Shown here in pieces: positions 43,968 through 52,183 of a DNA stretch of 64,000 bases. How positions within the stretch are numbered: position 1 is the first letter of the stretch; every line of letters begins with the position of its first letter. Origin of the DNA: an uncultured Ruminococcus sp. (GTDB lineage: Bacteria; Bacillota; Clostridia; Oscillospirales; Acutalibacteraceae); the NCBI GenBank assembly GCA_902785555.1, contig CACZZB010000005.1:36998-100997 (forward strand), given 5' to 3'. The notes under the pieces are model-generated. The model had not been told where the DNA came from, made no database searches, and was given only the letters and a program-made list of their open reading frames with translations. The position numbers and the translations under genes are program-made.

Positions 43968-44007
43968 AAAAAGCGGCTTGAATTTTTCATTCAAAGCCGC
44001 TTTTACT
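43968..44007. terminator. Bidirectional terminator between mecA and nfnB
   Basis: AAAGCGGCTTGAAT pairs with ATTCAAAGCCGCTTT (one bulged base), with A and T tracts at the sides. Confidence 0.8.
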
Positions 44008-45402
44008 TTATTCTTTGTTTTTGATATACTCGTCAATGGCTTTAGCTGCTGCTTTTCCTGCTCCCATTGCAAGTATCACGGTAGCTGCTCCCGTTACCGC
44101 ATCACCGCCTGCATACACTCCCTCACGGCTTGTAAGACCGTTTTCACCGTCTGTCACGATACAGCCTTTCCTGTTCGTTTCAAGTCCCGGTGTAGTGCTT
44201 CTTATCAGCGGATTCGGACTTGTTCCTATCGCCATTATTACAGTATCGAGTTCAATGGAAAATTCACTGTCGGGCTTTTCAACGGGACTTCTTCTGCCGC
44301 TTGCGTCAGGCTCTCCCAATTCCATTTCTATACACCTGATACCGCTTACCATTCCGCTTTCATCTCCCACTATCTCAACGGGATTCGTCAGGGTTCTGAA
44401 TATTATTCCTTCTTCCTGTGCGTGTTCAACTTCCTCTTTACGGGCGGGCATTTCATTCATGCTTCTTCTGTAAACGATATAGACATTTTCCGCACCCATT
44501 CTCTTTGCACATCTTGCGGCATCCATTGCAACATTTCCTCCGCCTACGACTGCAACATTTTTCCCATGGGATATGGGAGTCTTTGCCCCCTCTTTATAGG
44601 CTTTCATCAAATTTATTCTCGTCAGATATTCATTTGCCGAATAAACTCCTTTAAGGCTTTCACCGGGGATATTCATAAATCTCGGCAAGCCTGCTCCTGT
44701 TCCGATATATATGGCTTCATTGCCCATATCGAACAATTCATCTATCGTCAGAATTTTTCCTATGACCATATTCGTTTCTATGTCAACACCTATGGCTTTC
44801 AAGTTATCTATCTCTTTTTGTACAATCATTTTCGGAAGTCTGAATTCGGGTATTCCATAGACCAATACACCGCCTGCCAGATGCAGTGCTTCATATACCG
44901 TCACTTTATAACCCATTTTCGCCAAATCGCCTGCGGCTGTAAGTCCGCTCGGTCCCGAACCTATTATCGCTACTTTGTGACCGTTTGATACAGGCATTTT
45001 CGGCAACTGTGTGCTGTGTTCCCTGTGATAATCTGCAACAAATCTCTCAAGTCTGCCTATGGCTACACTTTCACCTTTTATTCCACGGATACATTTGCTT
45101 TCACATTGTCTTTCCTGCGGGCATACTCTTCCGCACACTGCCGGAAGTGAGCTTGACTTTGATATTATCTCATACGCTCCCTCCATATCTTCATTGACTA
45201 TCCTTTCAATGAATGCCGGTATATCTATCGACACGGGACACGCTGAACGACAGGGCTTGTTCTTGCAGTTCATGCACCTTTCGGCTTCTTTCAATGCCAT
45301 TTCGTAAGTATATCCCAATGCAACTTCATCAAAATTATTTTTTCTTATTTCAGGCTCCTGCACAGGCATAGGACATTTTTTAGGATCCATATTCTTAGCC
45401 AT
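44008..45402 (-). CDS. nfnB: NfnB: large subunit of NADH-dependent ferredoxin:NADP oxidoreductase
   Basis: 464 residues from the ATG at 45402 (MAKNMDP), nine bases after AGGGAG. Usually annotated as the NADPH-dependent glutamate synthase small chain. An N-terminal iron-sulfur domain has CMNCKNKPCRSACP and CGRVCPQERQC, two [4Fe-4S] sites. It is followed by FAD (IIGSGPSGLTAAGDL) and NADPH (AVVGGGNVAMDAAR) binding folds. Because NfnA is directly upstream (8-base overlap) and no GltB is present, the flavin-bifurcating Nfn complex is a better assignment than glutamate synthase. It balances NADH, NADPH and reduced ferredoxin in an anaerobe. Confidence 0.88.
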   Translation of the reverse strand: MAKNMDPKKCPMPVQEPEIRKNNFDEVALGYTYEMALKEAERCMNCKNKPCRSACPVSIDIPAFIERIVNEDMEGAYEIISKSSSLPAVCGRVCPQERQCESKCIRGIKGESVAIGRLERFVADYHREHSTQLPKMPVSNGHKVAIIGSGPSGLTAAGDLAKMGYKVTVYEALHLAGGVLVYGIPEFRLPKMIVQKEIDNLKAIGVDIETNMVIGKILTIDELFDMGNEAIYIGTGAGLPRFMNIPGESLKGVYSANEYLTRINLMKAYKEGAKTPISHGKNVAVVGGGNVAMDAARCAKRMGAENVYIVYRRSMNEMPARKEEVEHAQEEGIIFRTLTNPVEIVGDESGMVSGIRCIEMELGEPDASGRRSPVEKPDSEFSIELDTVIMAIGTSPNPLIRSTTPGLETNRKGCIVTDGENGLTSREGVYAGGDAVTGAATVILAMGAGKAAAKAIDEYIKNKE

Positions 45403-46246
45403 TGTTATCATCTCCCTGTTTCATCAGATTACAAGCACTTTCACGTGCATGACTTTCAAATTCCCTGTACATAGTTCCTCTGTGCATCGCTTCATCAAAA
45501 TCCACCTGATGACCGTCAAAGTCGGGTCCGTCAACACAAGCAAATTTCGTTTTTCCTCCCACTGTCAGGCGACAGCCTCCGCACATTCCCGTACCGTCTA
45601 TCATGATAGGATTCATGCTCACTATCGTTTTGATATCATACTTTTTTGTCAGAAGACAGACAAATTTCATCATTACAAGAGGTCCTATCGCTATCACTTC
45701 ATCATATTGGTTTCCGTTTTGTATCAGTTCTTCAAGGGCATTGGTAACAAGTCCCTTTTTGCCGTAACTGCCGTCATCTGTCATTATGTAAAGCTCACTG
45801 CTTACTTTTTTGAATTCATCTTCAAGTATAACAAGGTCTTTATTTCTGAAACCTGCAACGCTGTGAACTTCACAGCCCATATTATGGAGCTTTTTGGCTA
45901 TCGGATAGGCTATTGCACAGCCTACTCCTCCGCCTATCACTGCCACTTTCTTCAGACCCTCTGTTTCACTCGGCTTTCCGAGAGGTCCGACAAAATCATG
46001 AAGGCTTTCTCCCTCATTGAGTGTATCAAGCTCCATTGTTGAGCCTCCGACTATCTGATAGATTATCGTTACAGTACCCTTTTCACGGTCATAATCTGCT
46101 ATCGTGAGAGGTACTCTTTCACTGTCCTCTTTGGCTCTGAATATTATGAACTGTCCCGGCTCGGCTTTTCGGGCAATGAGCGGGGCTTTTATCTCCATAA
46201 GTGATACTGTCGGATTCAAGCTTTTTTTCTTTACTATCCTGTACAC
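45395..46246 (-). CDS. nfnA: NfnA: small FAD/[2Fe-2S] subunit of the Nfn complex
   Basis: 283 residues. A ferredoxin reductase-type FAD domain (ERVPLTIADYD, IYQIVGGST) and an NAD-binding domain (VAVIGGGVGCAIAYPIA) end in a Cys cluster (GMCGGCRLTVGGKTKFACVDGP) that holds a [2Fe-2S] centre. It resembles sulfide dehydrogenase SudB and dihydroorotate dehydrogenase electron-transfer subunits, but pairing with NfnB decides the role. The likely start is a GTG at 46246; the ribosome site (AAAGG) is about a dozen bases upstream and weak, so the exact start is uncertain. Confidence 0.88.
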   Translation of the reverse strand: MYRIVKKKSLNPTVSLMEIKAPLIARKAEPGQFIIFRAKEDSERVPLTIADYDREKGTVTIIYQIVGGSTMELDTLNEGESLHDFVGPLGKPSETEGLKKVAVIGGGVGCAIAYPIAKKLHNMGCEVHSVAGFRNKDLVILEDEFKKVSSELYIMTDDGSYGKKGLVTNALEELIQNGNQYDEVIAIGPLVMMKFVCLLTKKYDIKTIVSMNPIMIDGTGMCGGCRLTVGGKTKFACVDGPDFDGHQVDFDEAMHRGTMYREFESHARESACNLMKQGDDNNG

Positions 46247-46623
46247 TTTTCATCACAAACCTTTCTCAAGCTTTTTTCATAGTTATATAGCAAAAAAATT
46301 ATATCATATTTTTTGAAAGTATACAAGACCAATCCTGCATTTTTACGCTATTAAAATTTTTCTATTTTTTCATCTATTGCAATAATTTTCATCATTTATT
46401 CCAAATAAGGCTATTATAATATTATTATACATATTTTATTTTTATTGCGAAAATCAAAAAAACGTACTATAATATAATCAGAGGAATAGTTTGTTTCCTA
46501 TGCAATGAATATTTATGCACTCCTAAATGACATATGGGGTTCGGTCATTTTCAGAAGTGTGTGTCCCCCCAACATCAGACTTATCCGTATTTTGGAAAAT
46601 CTCAAGAAAAGGGGCGAGTTTCT
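46247..46623. other. 377-base divergent intergenic region between nfnA and the AraC gene
   Basis: Very AT-rich. I support one promoter toward the AraC gene (46445-46473). The 150-base leader of that gene has a small hairpin (ATGAC with GTCAT, about 46526-46547) and a C-run near 46565, but no known riboswitch. Nothing else is seen. Confidence 0.45.
46445..46473 (+). promoter_or_regulatory. Promoter of the AraC-type regulator
   Basis: TTGCGA (46445-46450), 17-base spacer, TATAAT (46468-46473), about 150 bases before the start codon. Confidence 0.6.
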
Positions 46624-47538
46624 ATGTTGCACGAAGAATTTATGAGTCTTAAAGAAACCGGACAAAAAGGCGATTTTCTGCTACCGTTCGTTGTATGCAA
46701 AACTGTTATGCCCGACTTTTACACCACATTTCCTATGCACTGGCACTATGAAATAGAAATCGTGTATGTCGAAGACGGTGAATTTGAAGAATGTATCGAC
46801 TTTGAATACTACAATGTCAAAAAAGGTGATATCATAATCATCAATCCCTGTGTTTTACATTCTTTCAAACAGATTGACAACAAAAAAGCAAAATTCAGAA
46901 CCATTATGTTCGATTTCAAAATGCTTACCGGAAATTCTGCTGATGCAAGCTCTATCAAGTATTTTAATCCGTTTTTGGAAGGAAGTTACATTTCTCCGCA
47001 AATCATTTCCCAGGGGCAAAACCACTATTCGGAACTTGCTGATTGTATCCGCTGTCTTATCAGCACCTATTCCGACAAGGAAAATTTCTTTGAAATAAAG
47101 ATCAAGTCCGAACTTTACAAACTGTTCCATATTCTCTTTGCAAACTTCTTTGAATGCGAAAACGGCAGTACCAATATCAAAGACAGCACTACCCGCAATA
47201 TTAAGATCATCCTTGATTACATCAGCGAAAATTACAAAAAGCCTATCACTATTGATGAACTCGCTGAAAGCGTAAATCTCAGCAAACATTATTTCATGCG
47301 TTTCTTCAAAAAATACATGGGCATGACCTGCATAGAGTATATCAATGATTACAGGCTTAACATTGCAACCAATCTCCTATTGACCACAAGAATGCAAATC
47401 ACAGAGGTTTCAGAAAATATCGGTATCACCAATCTTTCCTACTTCAACCGAATATTCAAGAAAAAATACAAAATGACTCCAAAGGAATATCGTTACAGTG
47501 TCGATAAAACAGAGCAGACTCTCCGTGAGGGTACATAA
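46624..47538 (+). CDS. AraC-family transcriptional regulator with cupin domain
   Basis: 304 residues from the ATG at 46624 behind AAGGGGCGAG; an upstream in-frame start at 46534 would add 30 residues without similarity to the family. Cupin-type sensor domain about 30-120 (FPMHWHYEIEIVYVEDGEFE, IIIINPCVLHSF), then two helix-turn-helix motifs in the last 100 residues (ITIDELAESVNLSKHYFMRF and TEVSENIGITNLSYFNRIFK). Such regulators often sense sugars and control nearby transport or glycosidase genes, but its neighbours are not of that kind, so its targets are likely elsewhere. Confidence 0.93.
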   Translation: MLHEEFMSLKETGQKGDFLLPFVVCKTVMPDFYTTFPMHWHYEIEIVYVEDGEFEECIDFEYYNVKKGDIIIINPCVLHSFKQIDNKKAKFRTIMFDFKMLTGNSADASSIKYFNPFLEGSYISPQIISQGQNHYSELADCIRCLISTYSDKENFFEIKIKSELYKLFHILFANFFECENGSTNIKDSTTRNIKIILDYISENYKKPITIDELAESVNLSKHYFMRFFKKYMGMTCIEYINDYRLNIATNLLLTTRMQITEVSENIGITNLSYFNRIFKKKYKMTPKEYRYSVDKTEQTLREGT

Positions 47539-47579
47539 GGATAATTTATTTTGACTGAAACTTCTACATTACAAAAAAA

Positions 47580-47625
47580 TGACTTCATAAGACTTTAACC
47601 GTCTTTTGAAGTCGTTTTTTATTAG
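47580..47625 (+). terminator. Terminator of the AraC-type gene
   Basis: ACTTCATAAGAC pairs with GTCTTTTGAAGT (one mismatch), followed by CGTTTTTTATT. Confidence 0.8.
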
Positions 47626-47655
47626 GGGTTTATATAAATTTGAAGGGTTACCCTT

Positions 47656-48210
47656 TCAATTCATACTCTTTATAAACTTTATCTTGTCCAATGCCTTTAA
47701 CATAGGCGGTATTACCGCTGCCTGCACCGCACTCATAATAAGTACCTGCCATATTCTCATTGCTATCCTTGTCAGATAAAACTCAAAAAACATCATGTCA
47801 TTTTTATATGACAAAAATGCTATCCACAAAGTGGTTACGAAAAGACTTATCAAAAGCTGTGTTATTCCTATTGCAATAAATATTCTTGTCAGACTTGCTT
47901 TCTTATGAAGCATAAGTCCGTATATAAGACCCGATACCGCATACGTTATCGTTATCGGCGGAAACCATGCTCCGACAGGATGAACTATACAGCCTATTAT
48001 ATCACCGAATCCCGCTACCAATGCACCGCCTATTCCTCCATACAGCCTTGCGGCTATGACTACTGGAATAAACGACAAACTTATTTTTATAGTTGCCGTA
48101 TGTATCTCAAATATTCCGAGTGCCGCCTGTGCTGCCATCAATATTCCGATGACCGCTATCATCTTCGGTGAGATTCCGCCATTTTTTACTGTTTCCTGAT
48201 TTTTTACCAT
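47656..48210 (-). CDS. folT: Folate ECF transporter S component
   Basis: 184 residues from the ATG at 48210, seven bases after GGAGGG; the longer frame to 48363 would run through the riboswitch. Six membrane helices with the ECF S pattern (MIAVIGILMAAQAALGIFEI, IKISLSFIPVVIAARLYG, GALVAGFGDIIGCIVHPVG). The THF riboswitch upstream identifies folates as the likely substrate. It works with an EcfAA'T module encoded elsewhere. Divergent from metK; the two riboswitch leaders occupy the whole gap. Confidence 0.93.
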   Translation of the reverse strand: MVKNQETVKNGGISPKMIAVIGILMAAQAALGIFEIHTATIKISLSFIPVVIAARLYGGIGGALVAGFGDIIGCIVHPVGAWFPPITITYAVSGLIYGLMLHKKASLTRIFIAIGITQLLISLFVTTLWIAFLSYKNDMMFFEFYLTRIAMRIWQVLIMSAVQAAVIPPMLKALDKIKFIKSMN

Positions 48211-48290
48211 AAAAAATCCCTCCTTACTATTCGCAGAATCGCTGAAATAAAAGTAAGAGGGTCTAAAAGAACCAATACCATAAAATATAA

Positions 48291-48388
48291 CAGCGGGATG
48301 CAATCTGTATGCCGCAAGATGATATCTTTTCGTTCGGATGACAACTCCCCGTTCACCCGACACTTAACGCATACACATTTACTCTGCA
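48291..48388 (-). promoter_or_regulatory. THF (tetrahydrofolate) riboswitch
   Basis: On the minus strand the conserved order is visible: GCAGAGTAAATG, GCGTTAAGTGTCGGGTGAAC, GGGGAGTTGTCATCC, GAACGAAAAG, CTTGCGGCATACAG and ATTGCATCCCGC. This is the folate-sensing class found upstream of folT in Clostridia. Transcription is expected to start close to the aptamer's first base. Downstream signals are less clear than for the other riboswitches in the window. Confidence 0.88.
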
Positions 48389-48394
48389 TTACCT

Positions 48395-48423
48395 AATATA
48401 CTACTGTATTATAATTTTGTCAA
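48395..48423 (-). promoter_or_regulatory. Sigma-A promoter of folT
   Basis: On the minus strand TTGACA (48423-48418), 17-base spacer, TATATT (48400-48395). Confidence 0.8.
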
Positions 48424-48446
48424 TACCAAAATTTCTTTTTTTACCA

Positions 48447-48475
48447 TTGACAAACACATTTTTTAGTGTTATAAT
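48447..48475 (+). promoter_or_regulatory. Consensus sigma-A promoter of metK
   Basis: TTGACA (48447-48452), 17-base spacer, TATAAT (48470-48475); exact consensus, back to back with the folT promoter 24 bases away. Confidence 0.88.
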
Positions 48476-48500
48476 CTCCTTATAAATTTGAATAATACCA

Positions 48501-48606
48501 CTTATCAAGAGTGACAGAGGGAACAGACCCTGTGAAGTCCGGCAACCTGCTTTTTTGTAAGGTGCCAAATTCTGCGGTATAATCATGCCGAAAGATGAGC
48601 GTTATA
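48501..48606 (+). promoter_or_regulatory. SAM-I riboswitch (S-box)
   Basis: CTTATCAAGAGTGACAGAGG, GAACAGACCCTGTGAAGTCC, GGCAACC, AAGGTGCCAAATTCTGC and GAAAGATGAG match the S-box order. It binds S-adenosylmethionine. A leader terminator follows at 48611, so excess SAM would stop metK transcription. Confidence 0.97.
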
Positions 48607-48610
48607 AACT

Positions 48611-48647
48611 GCTGTTCGGCTTTTTGTGTGCCGAACGGTTTTTTTAT
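48611..48647 (+). terminator. Leader terminator of the SAM riboswitch
   Basis: CTGTTCGGC and GCCGAACGG pair around TTTTTGTGT (one T-G pair), followed by seven T residues, 47 bases before the metK start. Confidence 0.88.
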
Positions 48648-48693
48648 GCCTTTTCGGAGTATGGAATGAAAAATTGAAAGGAAGTTTTTTGAA

Positions 48694-49878
48694 ATGGCAA
48701 AATTTTTGTTTACATCTGAATCAGTTACCGAGGGTCATCCCGATAAACTTTGTGACAGGATATCCGATTCTGTTCTTGATGCTCTCATGGCACAAGACCC
48801 AAATTCTCATGTAGCCTGTGAAGTAACTGCTGCAAAGGGTCTTATACATATCATGGGCGAAATTTCGGCAAAGGCTGATGTAAATGTTGAGGAAATTGCA
48901 AGAAAAGCTATGCGTGAAATAGGCTATGATTCTCCCGAAAGCGGATTTGACGGCAATGCCTGTGCAGTTATTTCTTCTCTCAACTCACAGTCCGCCGATA
49001 TCGCTATGGGTGTCAATGCCGCATTTGAATCCCGTGACGGTGACGACAATGATGAACTCAATAAAATCGGTGCAGGTGACCAGGGAATCATGTTCGGTTT
49101 TGCCTGTGACGAAACTCCCGAACTCATGCCTCTGCCGATATCTTTGGCACATAAATTGGCTAAACGTCTTACTGATGTCCGTAAAAACGGCACTCTCACA
49201 TATCTCCGTCCCGACGGAAAAACTCAGGTCACCGTCGAATATGAAAATGACAAGCCCGTCCGAATAGATACAGTTCTTATATCTACCCAACATTCCGAAA
49301 ATGTCGATATCCCAACTATCAAAAAAGACCTTATCGAAAATGTTATCAATCCTATAATCCCAGAAAATCTCATTGACGAAAATACAAAAATCCTCGTCAA
49401 CCCCACAGGAAGATTTGTTATAGGCGGTCCTGTCGGTGATTCAGGTCTTACGGGAAGAAAAATAATCGTTGACACATACGGTGGTTATTCACGTCACGGC
49501 GGCGGTGCTTTCTCAGGCAAGGACCCCACAAAAGTTGACAGAAGTGCTGCTTATGCCGCACGTTATGTTGCCAAAAATATTGTTGCCGCAAAGCTCGCCA
49601 AAAAATGTGAGATACAGCTTTCATACGCTATCGGTGTTGCAAAGCCCGTTTCGGTATTTGTTGAAACATTCGGTACAGGTGCGGTTTCGGATGAAGTCCT
49701 CACAAATGCCGTAAATAAAGTATTTGACCTTCGCCCTGCCGCTATTATCAAAAATCTTGAACTCAACAAGCCTATCTATTCCCCTCTCTCCGCATACGGT
49801 CACATGGGACGTGAAGACCTGGGAGTATCATGGGAAAAGACAGATAAAATTCAGGCTCTCCTTGACGCTGTTAAATAA
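48694..49878 (+). CDS. metK: S-adenosylmethionine synthetase
   Basis: 394 residues, normal length. Makes SAM from methionine and ATP. Signature sequences: [20 protein letters not shown] at the N-terminus, [12 protein letters not shown], and the phosphate-binding stretch [28 protein letters not shown] precedes the ATG. Controlled by the SAM-I riboswitch directly upstream. Confidence 0.98.
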   Translation: MAKFLFTSESVTEGHPDKLCDRISDSVLDALMAQDPNSHVACEVTAAKGLIHIMGEISAKADVNVEEIARKAMREIGYDSPESGFDGNACAVISSLNSQSADIAMGVNAAFESRDGDDNDELNKIGAGDQGIMFGFACDETPELMPLPISLAHKLAKRLTDVRKNGTLTYLRPDGKTQVTVEYENDKPVRIDTVLISTQHSENVDIPTIKKDLIENVINPIIPENLIDENTKILVNPTGRFVIGGPVGDSGLTGRKIIVDTYGGYSRHGGGAFSGKDPTKVDRSAAYAARYVAKNIVAAKLAKKCEIQLSYAIGVAKPVSVFVETFGTGAVSDEVLTNAVNKVFDLRPAAIIKNLELNKPIYSPLSAYGHMGREDLGVSWEKTDKIQALLDAVK

Positions 49879-49887
49879 TATCAATTA

Positions 49888-49933
49888 TAAAAAATCCCTT
49901 ACGGCTGATAAATACCTGCCATAAGGGATTTTT
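49888..49933. terminator. Terminator between metK and the ACT-domain gene
   Basis: AAAAATCCCTTA pairs with TAAGGGATTTTT around a 20-base loop; flanking A and T tracts serve the two convergent transcripts. Confidence 0.82.
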
Positions 49934-49943
49934 CTATACTTGG

Positions 49944-50393
49944 TTATGCCAAAGCGTTCTGAATTGCAGAAAAAGCAGCATCAAAATCAGACTTTGTTAC
50001 CAACAATGAAATCTGTGTTTCACTCGTTGTTATAAGTCTTATATCTGTTCCGACTTTTGCAGCACTCTTGAAGACCTTTGCCGCTACTCCCGGACAATTC
50101 TCCATCTCAGGGTCATTCACGGATATCTTGCAGTTTCCGCTGCTGACTATCGGCTTTATTGTACCGTCATTCAATTTTGATGTATAACCGAGTATCTTCA
50201 TCAGGTCATCATCATTTATCGTGAATGAAAGACTTGTCATTGAACTCTGCACAGGTGAAAGCGATATCATATCCACATCTATTCCCATTGCGGCTATATT
50301 CTCAAACACTTCCGCCACAAAATCTATATCCGCAGGGATATTCTGCAATGTTATCAAAGTTATGTCATCACTTACAACTATATTCGGCTTCAT
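49944..50393 (-). CDS. Free-standing ACT-domain protein, like the regulatory part of aspartokinase
   Basis: 149 residues from the ATG at 50393 (MKPNIVV), nine bases after GAGAGGTG. Two ACT domains in tandem: about 10-75 (LITLQNIPADIDFVAEVFEN, GIDVDMIS) and about 85-148 (CKISVNDPEM, PGVAAKVFKSAAKVGTDIRL, TTSETQISLLV). The TSE..IS pattern of the second is typical of the lysine/threonine-sensing half of aspartokinase; the kinase domain is absent. It is the last gene of the asd-dapA-dapB operon, so it may be a separate regulatory subunit of aspartokinase or an amino-acid sensor. This is inference. Confidence 0.82.
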   Translation of the reverse strand: MKPNIVVSDDITLITLQNIPADIDFVAEVFENIAAMGIDVDMISLSPVQSSMTSLSFTINDDDLMKILGYTSKLNDGTIKPIVSSGNCKISVNDPEMENCPGVAAKVFKSAAKVGTDIRLITTSETQISLLVTKSDFDAAFSAIQNALA

Positions 50394-50416
50394 ATAAAAA
50401 AACACCTCTCTCTTTA

Positions 50417-51172
50417 TTATGAATTTTTAAGCAAATCGGACATATTATACATACCCGATTTTTTATCCTTCATATATACGGCTGCATTCAATGCACCGAC
50501 TGCAAATACTGCCTTTGAACGTGCCGAATGGCTTATCTTCAGTATCTCGTCTTGTCCTGCAAATATAACTTCATGCTCACCGACAATGTTTCCGCCTCTG
50601 ACGGAATGTATGCCTATTTCTCTTTTATCTCTCTTTTTCCTGTATGCGTGACGGTCATATACATACTCTGCATCGGTCTTTACTTCGGATATGGCATCGG
50701 CTATCATCAAAGCCGTTCCGCTCGGAGCATCAAGTTTTTGATTATGGTGCTGTTCGATTATCTCTACATCAAAGTCATCTCCGAATACAGACGCTGCTTT
50801 TTTTGCAAGCTCTATGATGAGATTGACTCCCAATGACATATTTCCCGAATAGAATATTGCTGTATCTTTTGAAGCATCAAATATTTTCTTTTTTTGCTCC
50901 TCGCTGAATCCTGTCGTGCATATAACAGCCGGCATTTTGTTCTTCAAAGCATAGTTGAGCATACTGTCCAACACTGCCGGATTTGAAAAATCCACTATAA
51001 CATCAGCCTTGGCACTCAGTTCATCAAAGCTCTTGGCATACTCGAACTCTGCATTTTTCGGCTCAATTATGTCAATTCCGCCTACTATCTCTATATCATC
51101 CCTGTTTGCTGCCGCATTTATAAGGCTTGCACCCATTTTGCCGCTGCATCCCGTTATTATTATCTTTGTCAT
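50417..51172 (-). CDS. dapB: 4-hydroxy-tetrahydrodipicolinate reductase
   Basis: 251 residues. NAD(P)-binding GCSGKMG near the N-terminus, then the catalytic motif HHNQKLDAPSGTAL with its general acid His and Lys. Second committed step of the diaminopimelate/lysine route. It follows dapA by 79 bases; that gap contains a hairpin (CGCTGTG with CACAGCG) that could limit read-through. Followed by the ACT protein gene. Confidence 0.96.
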   Translation of the reverse strand: MTKIIITGCSGKMGASLINAAANRDDIEIVGGIDIIEPKNAEFEYAKSFDELSAKADVIVDFSNPAVLDSMLNYALKNKMPAVICTTGFSEEQKKKIFDASKDTAIFYSGNMSLGVNLIIELAKKAASVFGDDFDVEIIEQHHNQKLDAPSGTALMIADAISEVKTDAEYVYDRHAYRKKRDKREIGIHSVRGGNIVGEHEVIFAGQDEILKISHSARSKAVFAVGALNAAVYMKDKKSGMYNMSDLLKNS

Positions 51173-51202
51173 TTTCTGTCAGTCCTTTTTATATACAAAA
51201 TC

Positions 51203-51240
51203 ACGCTGTGAGGACGGTTCTCCACCCCACAGCGTATTTT
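51203..51240 (-). terminator. Hairpin between dapA and dapB, possible attenuator
   Basis: On the minus strand ACGCTGTG pairs with CACAGCGT around an 18-base loop, followed by a weak GATTTTG. It is within the operon, so it may stabilise or partially terminate the transcript. Confidence 0.45.
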
Positions 51241-51251
51241 ATTTTTTTGAT

Positions 51252-52148
51252 TCAGTTCTCTTTAACAATACCGTACCTGATAAGACAATCCCTGAGTGCT
51301 TTTTCTCCTGATTCGCTCATTGAAGTGAGGGGCATTCTGCAAGGTCCGCAGTTGAATCCGCACATATTCATAGCTGTCTTTATCGGTATCGGGTTGACAT
51401 CCGAAAACAGCATATTTATAAGGTCTATATAATACTTCTGCATTGCAAAGCTGCTCTTGAAATCTCCTGCAAGTGCCTTTGCTGCCATTTCGTGTGTTTC
51501 TCTCGGACAGATATTTGCCAATACGGATATTACTCCGTATCCGCCCATTGATATTATTGAAAATGTCTGTGCATCCTCACCGCTGTATATATCAAGGTCA
51601 TCTCCGCAAAGTGCCATTGTCTTTACAAGTGCGGATATATCTCCGTTAGCTTCCTTTGCAGCCTGAATATTCGGATGCTTTGCAAGCTCCGCATAAGTTT
51701 CGGGTTTGATATTGCAGCCTGTTCTTGACGGAACATTGTATACTATCATCGGGATATGGATACGGTCTGCTATATAATTATAATGACGTATAAGACCTGT
51801 CTGTGATGTCTTGTTATAATACGGTGTTACCGAAAGTATGGCATCTGCTCCGAGTCTTTCAGCTTCCTTTGAAAGCTCTGCCGCAAAGAATGTATCGTTG
51901 CTGCCTGCTCCTGCTATTACAGGTACTCTCTTGGCAACCTTATTGACAGTATACTCTATTACCTGACAGTGTTCTTCTCTGTTAAGAGTTGCAGATTCTC
52001 CTGTTGTACCGCAGGCTATTATCGCATCTGTTCCGTTCTGTATCTGGAATTCGATAATTCTGCCGTACTCGTCGTAATTGATACTGCCGTCTTCAAACAT
52101 AGGTGTTACTATCGCTACGCCCGAGCCTTTGAAAATATGGTTTGACAT
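51252..52148 (-). CDS. dapA: 4-hydroxy-tetrahydrodipicolinate synthase
   Basis: 298 residues from the ATG at 52148, seven bases after AAGGAGG. TIM-barrel aldolase with GTTGESATLNREEH, VTPYYNKTSQTGL (Tyr of the relay), YNVPSRTGC and the Schiff-base lysine within AAKEANGD. It condenses pyruvate with aspartate semialdehyde. It is 35 bases downstream of asd. Confidence 0.96.
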   Translation of the reverse strand: MSNHIFKGSGVAIVTPMFEDGSINYDEYGRIIEFQIQNGTDAIIACGTTGESATLNREEHCQVIEYTVNKVAKRVPVIAGAGSNDTFFAAELSKEAERLGADAILSVTPYYNKTSQTGLIRHYNYIADRIHIPMIVYNVPSRTGCNIKPETYAELAKHPNIQAAKEANGDISALVKTMALCGDDLDIYSGEDAQTFSIISMGGYGVISVLANICPRETHEMAAKALAGDFKSSFAMQKYYIDLINMLFSDVNPIPIKTAMNMCGFNCGPCRMPLTSMSESGEKALRDCLIRYGIVKEN

Positions 52149-52183
52149 ACCCAAACCTCCTTAAAAAATTTTTTATATTATTT

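Noticed and set aside
46534..46623. Thirty-residue N-terminal extension of the AraC regulator
   Set aside because: No ribosome site upstream and no family similarity; the ATG at 46624 has one.
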